In this document: positions 47,254-59,516 of the stretch, in pieces
Numbering within the stretch: position 1 is the stretch's first letter
How the letters are laid out: every line of letters begins with the position of its first letter
From: Solanum dulcamara
Lineage: Eukaryota; Streptophyta; Magnoliopsida; Solanales; Solanaceae
Direction of reading: 5' to 3'
Length of the DNA: 64,000 bases
NCBI RefSeq assembly: GCF_947179165.1
Contig: NC_077241.1
Location: forward strand, 77,711,648-77,775,647
The notes under the pieces: model-generated
Told to the model about the DNA's origin: nothing
The model's database searches: none
What the model saw: only the letters and a program-made list of their open reading frames with translations
Program-made: the position numbers and the translations under genes

Positions 47254-50200
47254 ATGGAATCTAACCAAACCCTAGTTCCAGAGAAGGAAGAGAAGAATCA
47301 GCAGAATTCCGACGATAACAGAGCAGAACAAGATGGAGAAGAAGCTGAAGAACAACAACAACAAAGAGGGGAATGTGGTGATCACGGGAATGCGGAATCT
47401 CAAACATCATCGTCAGTAAATGGCAAAGAAATTCTGAAAGCAATCGAAGTTGTAGAGAGAGATTCTATGGCGATCGCTCATAGCTACACTTCACTTTTTG
47501 CTTCTCTTCGGTCAGCTTTATCAGAGGTTTCTGCTCTCTGTCCTTAATTCATGTCAAACATTTCCTCGCAATCTTAGTAGTCAGTGGTATCTGAAAGTAA
47601 TTATCTTTAATAAATGGATTATGAAAGTAAAAATTTCATATCTACTAGCTTGGCATTAGAGTTGAGTGTTTGACAGGTCTTTTTTTTTTTTTAATTTGGT
47701 TACTGATAAAAAAAGTCTTTTTTAATTTGGTTTGAGATGATTGTATGTCAGTGGAGGCATAAATGTGAGATTTAGATAACCCACAATTTATAATGAAGCG
47801 GAATGGACATTGAGGATAGATATAGTCTACATTCAATTAGTTTGGGATTTAAGTGAATTAGCAGTAGTTGGATAGAAAAGCATGTTTATGGCGATCAACG
47901 AGCTGCATGGTGATTTAGGCTCTTTTCCTGCTGTTTGATTGTACATTATGCTTGTAAAATTTGTAAAGTGGGATGAGTAGTTGGATAGAAAAGCATGCTT
48001 GTGATGATTGACGAGCTACATGGTGGTCTAGGCTCTTTTCCTGCTGTTTGATTGTGCATTTTCCTTATAAAATTTCTAAACTGGAATCAGTTTTCATCTG
48101 GGTAGATAGCAAGGGTTTGTCAATTCATAGCATTTGAGTTTGTATCTGAATTCTCACTCTTTTTGATATTATCACTTCTATAATCATCACATTTGACACT
48201 TTTCGACTGTAGTTTAAACTGTTTGGTACTTTGTTGTTTATTATGCCCAGAGCTATTTGTTGTTATCTGTCTTCTCTTGGGATATTGAACTTGGGTTTCG
48301 GGTCATGTGACTGTCATGTTCTTTGATGTAGAGTTAGGAATGTTGCTCCGCTGGCACTTATATGGTACTTTGGAGGGAAAGGAAAGAGCATGTGAAGGGT
48401 GGAATACAAGTTTACAGATTAGGACATGTCTTTGTTTTTGTTTAATTTTTTGTGTGCATTACTGTTTGTATAAATGATTAGGTCTCTTCCCCCACAAAAT
48501 CAATAAAATATTACTTTATAATAAGAAAGGATCGGGTAAGGATTTTTCCTGAGGTATCAATCTTATTGGGATATTTATCCTCAATGTGGCATGTGACTGT
48601 CACCTGGCAATCTTTCAATGACTTCTGCTAAAAAGTTATCCAGTGACTAAGTGAGAATTTTAGGGGAATTAGATGCAAAGTGCAATCCTAAGGGATAGAT
48701 GGCATAGTGCCATGTAATTACGAACAGCAAAGTGCCGAAAAGCATTACAATTTAGAAGACTTCATGCATTCCTGACTTGTTATTAGAAGTTTTTTTCCAC
48801 ACGTGTGTGTTCTGTCCATGTTTGAAGGAGATAGCATGATTTGGCAGGTTACTAGTACTTCTGTTGATCACATGAAATGCTTTGGTGATGCAGCAGGACG
48901 AGTTCAAGAATGCGGTATCTATTTTAACCTCTTCATCTTTAGTTGTTGAAGTCCTTAACATCATTATAGTTTTTCTATTATTTTGCTTGTTGTTCGTTCA
49001 TTGTTAATTCAACAGACTAAGCATGCCAGTGTGTAACCTCACACTAGATCCAACAATTGTTTTTTTGAGGTAAGATAAACACAAGATCCAACATAGTAAT
49101 GCACTCTTATCTATCAGTTCTCTTGGAAACGTGTAGCTCAACAATATTCTAAAATAAAAGCCTTCTTAGAGTTATTCTGAATTTTAACTGTCATAAGTTG
49201 GTACCATGGATCTGATGTACCAGCTTTACTTGTAGGCGAAGTGGAAGAATTGATGGATAAGTGGAGATTCCTGTCTTCTTTTCCATTTCTCTCTTTGTTT
49301 CATTAGTAATCCTTTTTCGAGAAAATGAGGCACTTGGCTTTGCCAGAGATCATTAATGCAAACTTCAACCTAGATGTGACTGCAAGAGGTTGATCTCTGT
49401 TCTGCTAACCCCAGCTGCATTATGCATAAGACGCCTGGTTTCTCTTGACCAATTCTCTGCATAGTTATTTTTTTGGTTGTATCCATATTTATAACTAGGC
49501 CAAACTAGTTAGGATGTCCACCAAAGGCTTGAATTATGGAGAATTACTCTTGAGAGTAAGAGCCCGTTTGGATTGGCTTATAAGTTGCTTATAAGCTGCT
49601 TTCAGCTTTTTTGAGTGTTTGACTGACCAACTTAAAGTCATTTTGTGCTTAAAATAAGCCCCAAAAAATAATTGAATTTGTTTGACTTAGCTTATCTAAA
49701 GCAGCTTATACACTGAAACAGCTTATAAGCTGCTAAAAATAAGTTAAGCCAAACAGGCACTAAGAGATTTAGGATAAGTAGAAGTAACGGAATGTAAGGA
49801 AGTCAATTGGGAATTTGGCAAACTTTTCCCAGCTTCTATTCTTTGGCGCCTGTTTTTAGAAAGAAATAGCAGATTCTTTGAAGGAAGCCCCTCTCCCACC
49901 CATATTCTGAAATACAGGTGGCTCAAAAATCTGGAGTAACCACCACCAGTGCAAATAATTTTGTTTAGCGTTTGAATTTATTAGCTCCCTAGGAAGTTTA
50001 TAGAAGGTCCATTGTTTCCGGGAGCTAACTTTTTCGCTACAGCTTGTAATTTTTAGCATCTACTGGATGCAATTGTTAATGGAATTTTACTTTACCTGAT
50101 TAAAAAGAAAAGATATAAGTGTAAGTAAGATAGAATATATGCACAACAAGTTTAGCCAATATAAGGAGTGAAGTTGAAATGAGATTTGATAGGATTATGG

Positions 50201-51353
50201 TGCGGAAATGCAGAAAATTCAGATATCTAGACTCGATTCTCCAGGAAAAGAAGTTTGATATATAAAGATGTGATCATAATTATAATAGGATGTTTGATAT
50301 GGATGAGTGCTACTAGTGTTCTATAATAGGACGATAGGAGAATAGTTATCAAAGTGAAAGACAAGTTTTATGTGATATAATTCCAGATCTCTCCTGTCCT
50401 CATTTTATTTCTTAAATGCATTCACCATTTCATTAATACCCTATTCACATGTTTTAAGTAATGTACTAAACTTGAGCTGCACTTGTATTAGTGTTTGCCT
50501 GTTTATCCTGCACTTGTATTAATGTTTGCCTGTTTATCTTGCAGCACTCGATGCAGCAACTAAAGGAAACCGTTATATAAACTCTTGCTTAAGGTAGTGT
50601 TTTTGTATTCTTTATTCAAGTCCCTATAGTACCTTCCTGAAGGAAAAAAAGGAACTATCAGGCTCACCCTAAAGAGAAGTTGGGAGGAAGCACCAAGTTA
50701 GTGTACCTATTATGTTTAGATGGTATAACTTCTTAGATTTTATGGTAGCGTGTGGTTTGGGTGGACTCATCCGTCAAACCTCTAAAAATGAACTTGCATG
50801 TTTTGAATCGGGTCTAGTTTTGCATCAAATAGTAAAATTATATCCCTCTTTCTCCCCCACAACCAAAATTTTTGCAAAATCTACTATTCTGGTGAATCTT
50901 TCTGAGCTAACTCTGTCATTGCAGATTGAATGAGGAAATGAAAGGAATTGATAATCTTGCAACACAGCTGTATCCTTTCCATGTGATTGTGGTTTGATGT
51001 TAGACATTGTTTTCCTTTAAGTCTCCATATGCACAACCACCGATTCTTTCTTTAAAGTTTGACAATAGGATGCAATGCTGATTCTTGTCCTTGCAGTTGG
51101 CAAGTAGCCAGTGAACTGACAGGTTTGTTGCAGTGCTCTTCTTTTTATAAATAGGTTTTCGTGTATTGCCTTGAGCCAGAGCTCATGGGCATCTTGCTCC
51201 ATGCTTTGACGTAGTATGACTGCTTAGAATCAATCCATATATCGCGTGTGCAGTTATGTTCTTTGTGATTCCTTGATATTTTGAAGAAAAATCATCCGGA
51301 GAAATGTAGATGCATTGGACTCAGCTGTAAATAGGCTAGTTCGTTTTCCATGA
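47254..51353 (+). CDS. BORCS6-like small helical protein (PF10157 type)
   Basis: Five exons: 47254-47526, 48848-48914, 50545-50593, 50925-50969 and 51287-51353 (166 residues). The first 60 residues are a low-complexity acidic, Gln-rich segment. The rest is helical: AIEVVERDSMAIAHSYTSLF, LRSALSEVTSTSVDHMKCF, RYINSCLRLNEEMKGID, LATQLKIIRRNVDALDSAV and a final RLVRFP. The pattern and length fit the C-terminal helix of BORC subunit 6, which in animals helps BORC recruit Arl8 to lysosomes. Function in plants is inferred only from that resemblance, which is modest. The last intron is of U12 type and intron 2 has a duplicated acceptor region. The ATG at 47254 is the first in the frame. Confidence 0.8.
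47863..48088. repeat. 113-bp tandem duplication in intron 1 of the BORCS6-like gene
   Basis: AGTAGTTGGATAGAAAAGCATG occurs at 47863 and 47976. The shared sequence GGCTCTTTTCCTGCTGTTTG then follows in each copy. Confidence 0.88.
49560..49760. mobile_element. MITE with TAA target duplication (PIF/Harbinger-like)
   Basis: 201 bp, left end GAGCCCGTTTGGATTGGCTTA and right end TAAGCCAAACAGGCAC in inverted orientation. TAA duplications lie at 49557-49559 and 49761-49763, and the interior has internal inverted motifs (TTATAAGCTGCTT / CAGCTTATAAGC). It lies in intron 2 of the BORCS6-like gene. Confidence 0.75.
50478..50539. repeat. 31-bp tandem duplication at the exon-3 splice acceptor
   Basis: TGCACTTGTATTAGTGTTTG with its following pyrimidine tract occurs at 50478 and 50509. 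The second copy leads directly into the used acceptor TTGCAG (50539-50544), so the polypyrimidine tract of exon 3 has been doubled. Confidence 0.9.
50970..51286 (+). other. U12-type GT-AG intron in the BORCS6-like gene
   Basis: The donor CT|GTATCCTTTCC matches the U12 consensus. The branch site TTCCTTGAT (51269-51277) is a perfect match, with its A ten bases before the terminal AG (TTTTGAAG). Joining gives ATQL|KIIRRNVDAL in frame. Confidence 0.92.
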
Positions 51354-54300
51354 GTGTATCTGTCTTGATGTATGATGTCGAGGAGGTGAACTGCACATAT
51401 TGTCTGGTGCCACCACTGATACTTTATTTACCAATGAGATGCCAGTTAAGTCTTGCTTCTTTGAAGGTTTAAGAATAAACAGTGTATAATCGAATGAATT
51501 TCCAGGCTGATACATTTTCTAACCCATATAAAGCTTTCACCATTGTTGCTTTTCCTTAGCTTTTGAAGACAATTTTTACCTCACTAGATCATTGTATTAT
51601 CTGTCCTACTGTTTCTCCTCCATTTACATAACCTTGTTTGATAGAGTTGTTATTTGAAGATCCAATAAATGAACTTGTTTTTTTTCTTAAAATTTGACCA
51701 GGAGTATGAAAACTAACATTCAAACGCCCTTAATTAGTCTAGAGACTCGAGCCTTGAGAATGGAGAGATTCCCATAAGGGACCATTTTCCTCTTAAATGT
51801 ATTCTACATATGGCAAATTTGAGAAAATTCAAATAGAAAATGAGTAAAAATTTGTTCATTAGGTGATTTTTTTTTTCCACATGTTCTAGTCTTGGTGGAT
51901 TCGGATATAAAAATATAAGATGTAATGTGTTTGTCATGTTTACTCTAATCTAAATTTGATGACACATGTCAATTTAAACTACATCTTCAACAATAATAGA
52001 TTCCTTTTTTTTTTTCCCTTCCGACCCCCCCCCCCTGAAAACCCACCCCACACACATAAGAGTTGAAATTTATGACATAAAATGTGAAAGTGACTATCCT
52101 GAACAGTGAATTCCTACCTAACATAATATTATCATACTCTTGATGAGTCCAACTCATTTTTTGAATATATTATAAAAAAATTCACTTTAGTGATTCCAAT
52201 ATTTGGTTACCAAACCTAGTGATAATTGGTTTGAAGTGAATCCACTTCCCCAATATTTTATTCCAACTAAAAGATTTCTATTAATAAAACATCGATTTGA
52301 CTAATGTATTCCATTATTATAGATTAGAGGTGGATCCGTAAGTGTTTTTTTAATGACCAACCTCTTTCAGTATAACGATTTTATAATGAAATTCATCAAT
52401 GTAAACAAAAATTATGACGAACATGATATTCACTTGAAATTCAGTTACAATTTTGTGAATGAAATGCCAATCTAGGTCTACCAAAATTATGTTACAATTA
52501 CGAGGGTCACAAATTTGTGACAATCATGTACCCAAGGATGTAATCTAGTCGTTAAGTGAAGTGAATTGAGAATCAGAAGGTCTCAGGTTCAAATTTTAGT
52601 TCATCTAATGAATTATATGTAACAAATAAATTTTAAATTTTTAAAATGTGATGATGATATATAAATAAAGTAGATATTCAATAAAGAAAGATTCTCTCTT
52701 TAAACATAAAATAAATAAAATCTTACAAAAAAATTTCTAATTAATTTTTTTAGGTGACAGAAACATGATAACTTTATTGTAAACGCTGCACGTGACAGCT
52801 CAATTTTATCGTAATTATTTCCAATATTGAAGCTTAATGATACATGTGCGTTAATTAATTTTCTAAGTTATAATTGTTTGTAAATTAATTACTTCATTTG
52901 TCCTCATTGTTGATTTGACAACAGAATTAAGAAGAAGTAAATAATAGAGGTAATTTTATCAAATCGTTCTTATTAAATATAAGTCATTTAAATATTAAAA
53001 AATGAATAATATTTAATAGAAAAAATAAAATAAATATATCATAATAAATTATTCATTAATTTTATAAACTGAACAAATATTATTAAATATTTCAAAATAA
53101 TATAATGGATATATAAATATAACCAGACAAAGTAATTTATTTATGTATTCTTATTGATGTAAAGACCCACTAATTCTAGGCAGTGATAGCATCCACGTGC
53201 TGCTTTACAGGAACCCATAGTTTTTAACACAACATATTATTTTATTTTATGTAAATACGGAGGACGAGTAATTTTTTTTCTTATCCCACTTTATTATTTT
53301 ATTTTTATTTTTTGTATTTCATATTTTCTTTATTTTTGTGTGTTTTTATTCATTTATTAAATCGTTAAGTTAATTGAATAAAATATGCATATTTTTTAAT
53401 TATATTCATTTATGTCAATAAGTCGTAAACTCTCAAATATTTTCTACATAAGGTTGATAAATATAGTTAAAGAATATAACATATTTCATATAATTAACTT
53501 AGCAATCTAACATACGAATAAAAAATATATGATTTTTTTTTTCAAAATTTAAATTAAAAATATTTAATTGAAATACTTTATTAAGAATTTGAATCGTTAA
53601 ATTGAAATAAATCTTAATTTAAGTTTGTAAATTCTAACAAATTTAAGATATTAACTATGTATTAAGCCAATAAAAATTGTTATACTTTTCCATAGTAGAA
53701 CCTTAGAAATTCGAAATTCTTTATTTTGACTTTAAAACAAAAAAAATATCAAAACGATAAAAATGTATCCCATGTCATAATCATTTTCGTACTTTTCACT
53801 TGAATTTTGACTATTTGTACTTAGCTTACTTTCTCCCTCCCATGAGAAGAGCAATCAATAACCAGGCGCGGACCAAATAAGGTCGAAAGTCCATCAATCT
53901 TTTTAATGAAAATTATATTATTTATATATGGTTAACGCCGTTCTATGACAATAACTAAAGCAAAAGCAAATTCAACCTTAGCCGATTAGAAGGCTAGCAT
54001 AATAACTAAAGGAAAAGGTTATGGTGATAAACCCCAAAGAAAATGTCCTTGCTCACACCTTAGTCGGATTCAAAACCAAAAGCCATTGCGCCTTTAGCCT
54101 ACTGGGAGGACTCCTAGAAATTCCTTATTTAGAGAAAGCTATACAATTAATGAAAAGAAAAGAGAGGACAATATGTTTACTGAGGGTGAGCAGTCTCACA
54201 TTCTCGAGAAAAAACAGATGGTGAAAGTCATGACAAGCACAAATTATTTATATATATATATATATAATAAATATTGAATTTCTTTCTATTTCTATATACT

Positions 54301-54910
54301 TCTTGAATCCCTTAGCGAATATTCCTACTTCACACTACTAACCACCAGCATTGATTTTTCTGCTTATTTTGTTTTCAAATTTTAATGGTTTTTGGTTTAT
54401 ACTCTTGTGGTGCAAATACAAAGAAAAAAATTTAATCACTTCTTGATTTTGACTCCCCAAAGACTTGATTTTTATTGCTTTTTCAACCTTTTAAAACCCC
54501 TTTTCAGTACAATTCTTTAGCATAATTACTCCTCCATTGAAACCCCACTTCATGTTTTCAACTTGAGGGGATTTATGGGAACAGCAATTAAGTAGCTCAA
54601 TATATGCCAAGTTGTACATGTCTCTATCTTTATGATTTTAGCTCAAAAGGGTATTTACTACTTTTTTTGTCATTAACATTATCTTTCTGAAAAAATGGGT
54701 ATTTTGGCCCTCGTTTCTTGAAATCTGACACTGAAAAATTCTAAGTGTATGGACCAATATGGATGTGGTCCTGAGAACTGAGATCCCATTTGGAATCAAG
54801 ATTCAAGATTTATGCTTTCTTGGTGTTTTCTGATTTTGGTGTTGTTTTTAGAATCTTGAGCTGAGTTTTTCAGAGTCATTTTGGTGAGACAAAAGCTTGA
54901 AGTTTTGAAA
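51354..54910. other. Intergenic DNA before the bHLH gene, with a tRNA-derived SINE-like block
   Basis: AT-rich spacer. A block at about 52532-52700 has tRNA-like promoter boxes (AATCTAGTCGTTAAGTGAAG and GGTTCAAATT) and an A-rich end, as in plant SINEs. A C-tract lies at 52024-52036, and a (TA)n run at about 54248-54267. The last few hundred bases before 54911 are probably 5' UTR of the bHLH gene. No gene is seen. Confidence 0.45.
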
Positions 54911-57900
54911 ATGGCTATGGGACACCATGACCAAGATGGAGTCCCAGACAACTTGAGAAAGCAACTTGCTCTTGCTGTTAGAGGCATTCAATGGAGTTAT
55001 GCAATCTTCTGGTCAAATTCAGTTACACAACCAGGGTAATAAGTGTTAACATTCTCCTTCTACTTGTTCTTTTCTTAATTGTTTTCAGCATGGCTTCTTT
55101 GCTATTGTATTTGTTTTACTTGCTTGTTTTTTTGGATTCTGTTTTACTTGAACTGAGGGTCTATCAGGTACAACCTCTTTAGCTTCGTAAGGTAGGGGAA
55201 AGGCTGCGTATACACTACCCTCCCCAAACCCCACCCGCGGAGTTACAATTACACTACATATGTTGTTGTTGTTATAGCTGTTGTATTTTACTTGAATTTC
55301 ATTGTAGGAAAATCTTTAAATTAAAGGACCAGTAAACTTGCAATGGGAATGAGTCTTGAGGTTAAGGTGAAGAATGATGGTACTTATGTTAAATTCCCTT
55401 TATTCATGTACAATTCCTAGTTACAGTTCTTGCACTGTTAGGAAATAGGATATATCAATTTAATTTCATCTTCTGTTACTAGTTCTTGATTATTTATCTC
55501 CCCTCAAGAAGGGAAGCCTTAGGGCAACGGTAAGACTTCCCTCCGAGTGACTGATAGACAGGTTCGAGTTGTGGAAACAGTCTTTTGCAGAAATGCAAGA
55601 TAAGACTGCATACAATAGATCCAATGTGGCTCTGCCTTTACTTGGACTCCATGCATAGCGGGAGGACTTTATCCGCCAAGGATTCCTTTTTCTGAATTCT
55701 GTGTACTGCTTTCCTTATTAATTGACATGTTTTCTTCATTGTCGTATTTCCTTCTTCATAACTACTTTGATTTGTTGCACTTGAGCCGATGGTCTTTTGG
55801 AAACAACCTCTCTATCTCCACGAGGTAAGAGTAAGTTATGCATACACTCCATCTCCCCAGACTCCATTTGTGGGATTACACTGGGTTTGTAGTTGTTGTA
55901 TCCCTTGTAGGAACATATTTCATTGTAAATATGTTTTGAGGATAATGTTCTAAAATCTGGGATGTTATCTTCTAGGGTGTTGAAATGGATTGAGGGGTAC
56001 TATAATGGGGATATCAAGACCAGGAAGACGGTTCAGGCCGGGGAAGTCAATGAAGACCAGCTGGGGTTGCAGAGAACTGAGCAGTTGAAAGAACTTTATA
56101 GTTCCCTCTTAACAGGTGAAAGTGAAGAAGACATACAACCACAGGCCAAAAGGCCATCGGCTTCATTATCTCCAGAAGATCTCACTGATACAGAGTGGTA
56201 TTTCTTAGTATGCATGTCATTCGTCTTCAATGTTGGCCAAGGGTAATTTCTTGAAATTCCAAATCTTGTGCATGGAGTTTGTTTTCTGATGTCTTGATTA
56301 GAATTTATAGTCCACCAAGGCCACACTTGGTTATAACAAAGATCACACGAAGTTCATAACCTCATATAATGTAAAATAACAATCTTTCTAGTCTTCTCCT
56401 GAAATCATTTGCTTTCTGAATATTCAAGAGGAGTGTTTCTCCCTTCCCAATTTGAAGTTTATTAACGATGCTCCATTTAGTTTTGTTCTAAGAGTAGATA
56501 GGAAAGTAAATGGTCAATATCCATCTTCGTCTTAAAAGAACCGTGCATAATGTGTTCACTATAGTTAGCTATTTTAATTGCTGTAAAATTATTACACAGG
56601 TTGCCAGGAAAGACCTTAGCAACAAATGAAACAATCTGGCTATGCAACGCTCACCAAGCCGAGAGCAGAGTCTTTTCTCGTTCTTTGCTAGCAAAGGCAA
56701 GTATATGGTTCATGTATCAGCTTTGGTCTAACTGTATCCTCAGTATGAGATGATATCCTTAAGGGTGTGCATTTGTTAATTTTGGGGTAATAAAGTTCGG
56801 TTTGTTCGTTTTTTTGGTAAATTGCTGAGCACTGAATTGACGTAGGTCCTTTTAGATCATTTTGATTTGTGCCTCTTTTGAGTTTTTTATTGATTCATGC
56901 AAATTACAAAATTGTTTTGTCTTAAGTTCTTAGAAACTAATTGATACTTTTACCACTTTAAATTATCTTTGTAATTTCTTTTAAACTTAGAAAAGATAAC
57001 AAACCTGAAAAACAGAAAACATGAAAAAGGAAAGCTGAAACTAGCCAAACAACCGAAAATATCTAATTCAAATAACTGAAAAATTTGTTTCATCAGTTCT
57101 TTCGGTTAAAACCTTAAAACCGAATAATGCACACCGTTTGGTATCAATTCGATTGAAAATTCTGACATCTCTTTCATTTTTGGTTTCTCTATGTTGCTGG
57201 TTAAATCCTCTTTGCCTCACCAGAGCGCATCTATCCAGGTACTACTCTTATCTCCCTCTTTCTCTCTTACACACACACACAAATACATACTGGAGCGTGC
57301 AGAGGCTGCAAGCGTGCACAGATAAAACTTCAAATATATACCCTTGGTCTAATATTTTCTTATCGTGTTGTCTATCACCTGAAATTTGTCAAATGCATGA
57401 AAGAAACCTCTACTAACAGATAGGAGTGTGCATCAGCTCCTGATTTATGTCATTCATTCCTTTTGCATAGAGTACGTGGTTGATCAATGCCTTTTCCTCT
57501 TTTTGCAACTTGTAGACTGTTGTATGCTTTCCCTATTTAGGAGGCGTAATTGAGCTGGGAGTCACCGAGTTTGTAAGCCAGTTTCAATTTGTCTCTTCAG
57601 TCGTCCTGATATTTTGCAAGATATCATTAATTACTTGTGATGCCATTTTGTCTTGTTGTAACATGTTTTTTTTACAGGTCATAGAAGATCCCAACCTCAT
57701 TCAGCAAATAAAAAATTCCTTTCTAGATGTCGACCAGTCTGTTATTTCCAAGAGGCCTAATTATGTCTCCAACGATGCAAAAAATGACATGAATGTCGTT
57801 AACCAAAAGCCAGATCATAATGCACTTGAAAGTGATGCTTATCCAGTTGAAATAAACAACAGTTCACCTCATGATAGTTCAAATGGTTTTGTCGCCAATC

Positions 57901-59516
57901 AAGAGGTAGAGGATTCATTGATGGTGGTAGACGGTATTGGGGAAACTTCGCAAGCTCAAAGCTGGAAGTTCATGGATGATAATATGAGTAATGGCGCGAA
58001 TAATTCTTTGAATTCCAGTGACTGCATCTCTCAAAACAATGCAAATTGTGAAAAGTTGTCCCCTCTCTCGAGTGGAGAGAAGGAAACTAAGCCTTGCACA
58101 CTAGACCGTCAAGAGAACGATCAGAAGAAACCGCACCTTTTAGATCACCAAAGAGATGATGCTCAATATCAAGCTGTCCTTTCTATCCTTCTAAAGAGTT
58201 CTGACCAATTAACTTTGGGACCACATTTTAGAAATATTAAGAAAAAGTCAAGCTTTGTTGGTTGGAAGACCGATATTCAGATGCCGAGATTAGGAACTGC
58301 ACAAAGACTATTGAAGAAGGTACTTCTTGAAGTTCCTAGAATGCATGGTGGTGTTATACATAAATTCAGCAGAGAAAACGGTAAAAAGAACAGCCTTTGG
58401 AGACCAGAAGTTGATGACATTGATAGAACCCGTGTTATTTCAGAGAGAAGGCGAAGAGAAAAGATAAATGAGAGATTTATGCATCTTGCATCTATGCTGC
58501 CAGCTTGTAGCAAGGTACTGGAAGATCTTCGCAAGTTTACCTAGCTGTTGTTTGATGGCACATTGATCGAGTTTCGTGTTTTTCCATTGGTGTTTGCAGG
58601 TTGACAAAATATCACTACTTGATGAGACAATAGAATACATGAAAAAGCTTGAAAGGAGAGTTCAAGAGCTGGAGGCTAAATCAGCAAGACGATCAAACGA
58701 TACTGCAGAACAGACATCTGATAATTGTGGCACTAGCAAATTCAATGACATCAAGGGATCACTACCGAACAAAAGGAAGGCATGTGATATGGATGAAATG
58801 GAACCTGAAAGCTGCAATGGATTACTGAAACGTAGTTCAGCTGATAGTATTGTCATCAATATGATCGATAAGGAAGTCTCGATCAAGATGAGTTGTCTTT
58901 GGAGCGAGAGCTTGTTGCTTAAAATTATGGAGGCACTGAGAGACCTACAAATGGATTGCCATACAGTTCAGTCTTCCAACATTGATGGGATTCTATCCAT
59001 TGCTATTGAATCCAAGGTTTGTCATGGATAGGCTCTTTTAAATGGACAAAACCAATACAAAGAATTTGGCGCAACTTATGAAATACTCCGTTCGTCCCAA
59101 TTTATGTGACATTGTTTGACTTGGCACAAAGTTTAAGAAAGAAAGAAAGGGAGACTTTTCAAATTTGTGGTCTAAAACACTACTTGACCATTTGTGCGGC
59201 TATAATCATTTCATTTAGGACAAAAGGGGATTCTTTTACGGTTGAATTGTTTCCAATTATAGAAATGTGACATTCTTTTTGGGACGGACTAAAAAGAAAA
59301 GTGTACAACATAAATTGGGACAGAGGGAGTATCAACGGACAGACTCTCACGTGTTCTTTTCCAAGCTTATTATGTTAGATCCTTTGTTTATATTGCAACT
59401 AAAGATTCATTACTCATTCTTCTTTGGTATTATTCCCTTTGCAGTCAACTGGATTGAAAACACTAGCAGTCGGAACAATTAGAGAAGCACTTCAGAGAGT
59501 AATTTGGAAATCTTGA
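54911..59516 (+). CDS. JAF13: JAF13/GL3-type bHLH transcription factor
   Basis: Eight exons: 54911-55035, 55976-56242, 56600-56696, 57224-57238, 57516-57572, 57678-58514, 58600-59016 and 59445-59516 (628 residues). Residues 1-190 are the MYB-interacting region of subgroup IIIf bHLHs (LRKQLALAVRGIQWSYAIFW, LSPEDLTDTEWYFLVCMSF, GLPGKTLA, SLLAKSASIQTVVCFPYLGG). An acidic stretch follows, then the bHLH at about 436-490 (RVISERRRREKINERF ... VDKISLLDETIEYMKKLERR) and a C-terminal ACT-like domain (SIVINMIDKEVSIKMSC). Such proteins join R2R3-MYB and WD40 partners in the nucleus to control anthocyanin and trichome genes. Similarity is closest to Solanaceae JAF13 rather than AN1, from memory of the families. 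Oddities are Arg439 instead of the E-box His, a GC-AG intron, a 15-nt exon and SINEs in intron 1. Confidence 0.94.
55153..55285 (+). mobile_element. TS-type SINE fragment in bHLH intron 1
   Basis: CTGAGGGTCTATCAG at the left, GCTGCGTATACACTACCCTC and ATGTTGTTGTTGTT towards the right. It is flanked by TTTTACTTGAA at 55142-55152 and 55286-55296. Confidence 0.85.
55511..55692 (+). mobile_element. Au-type tRNA-derived SINE in bHLH intron 1
   Basis: A tRNA-like head (AGGGCAACGGTAAGACTT, CAGGTTCGAGTTG) is followed by GGAAACAGTCTTTTGCAGAA, TGCAAGATAAGACTGCATAC and GCATAGCGGGAGGACTTTAT, then a T-run. This is the order seen in the widespread plant Au SINE. Confidence 0.75.
55775..55902 (+). mobile_element. 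TS-type SINE fragment in bHLH intron 1
   Basis: Contains CACTTGAGCCGATGGTCTTT, GGAAACAACCTCTCTATCTC, ATACACTCCATCTCCCCAGA and GGGATTACACTGGG, then TTGTAGTTGTTG. This is the canonical TS order; no clear target duplication is seen. Confidence 0.8.
56697..57223 (+). other. GC-AG intron in the bHLH gene
   Basis: The exon ends CTAGCAAAG|GCAAGT, an otherwise perfect donor with GC in place of GT. The acceptor is CTCACCAG before the 15-nt exon AGCGCATCTATCCAG. The join reads LLAK|SASIQ, the conserved sequence of the family. Confidence 0.9.
59086..59329. mobile_element. Stowaway-like MITE in the last bHLH intron
   Basis: The left end CTCCGTTCGTCCCAATTTAT and the right end ATAAATTGGGACAGAGGGAG are inverted repeats, and TA duplications lie at 59084-59085 and 59330-59331. 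The 244-bp element takes up over half of the 428-bp intron. Confidence 0.88.
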
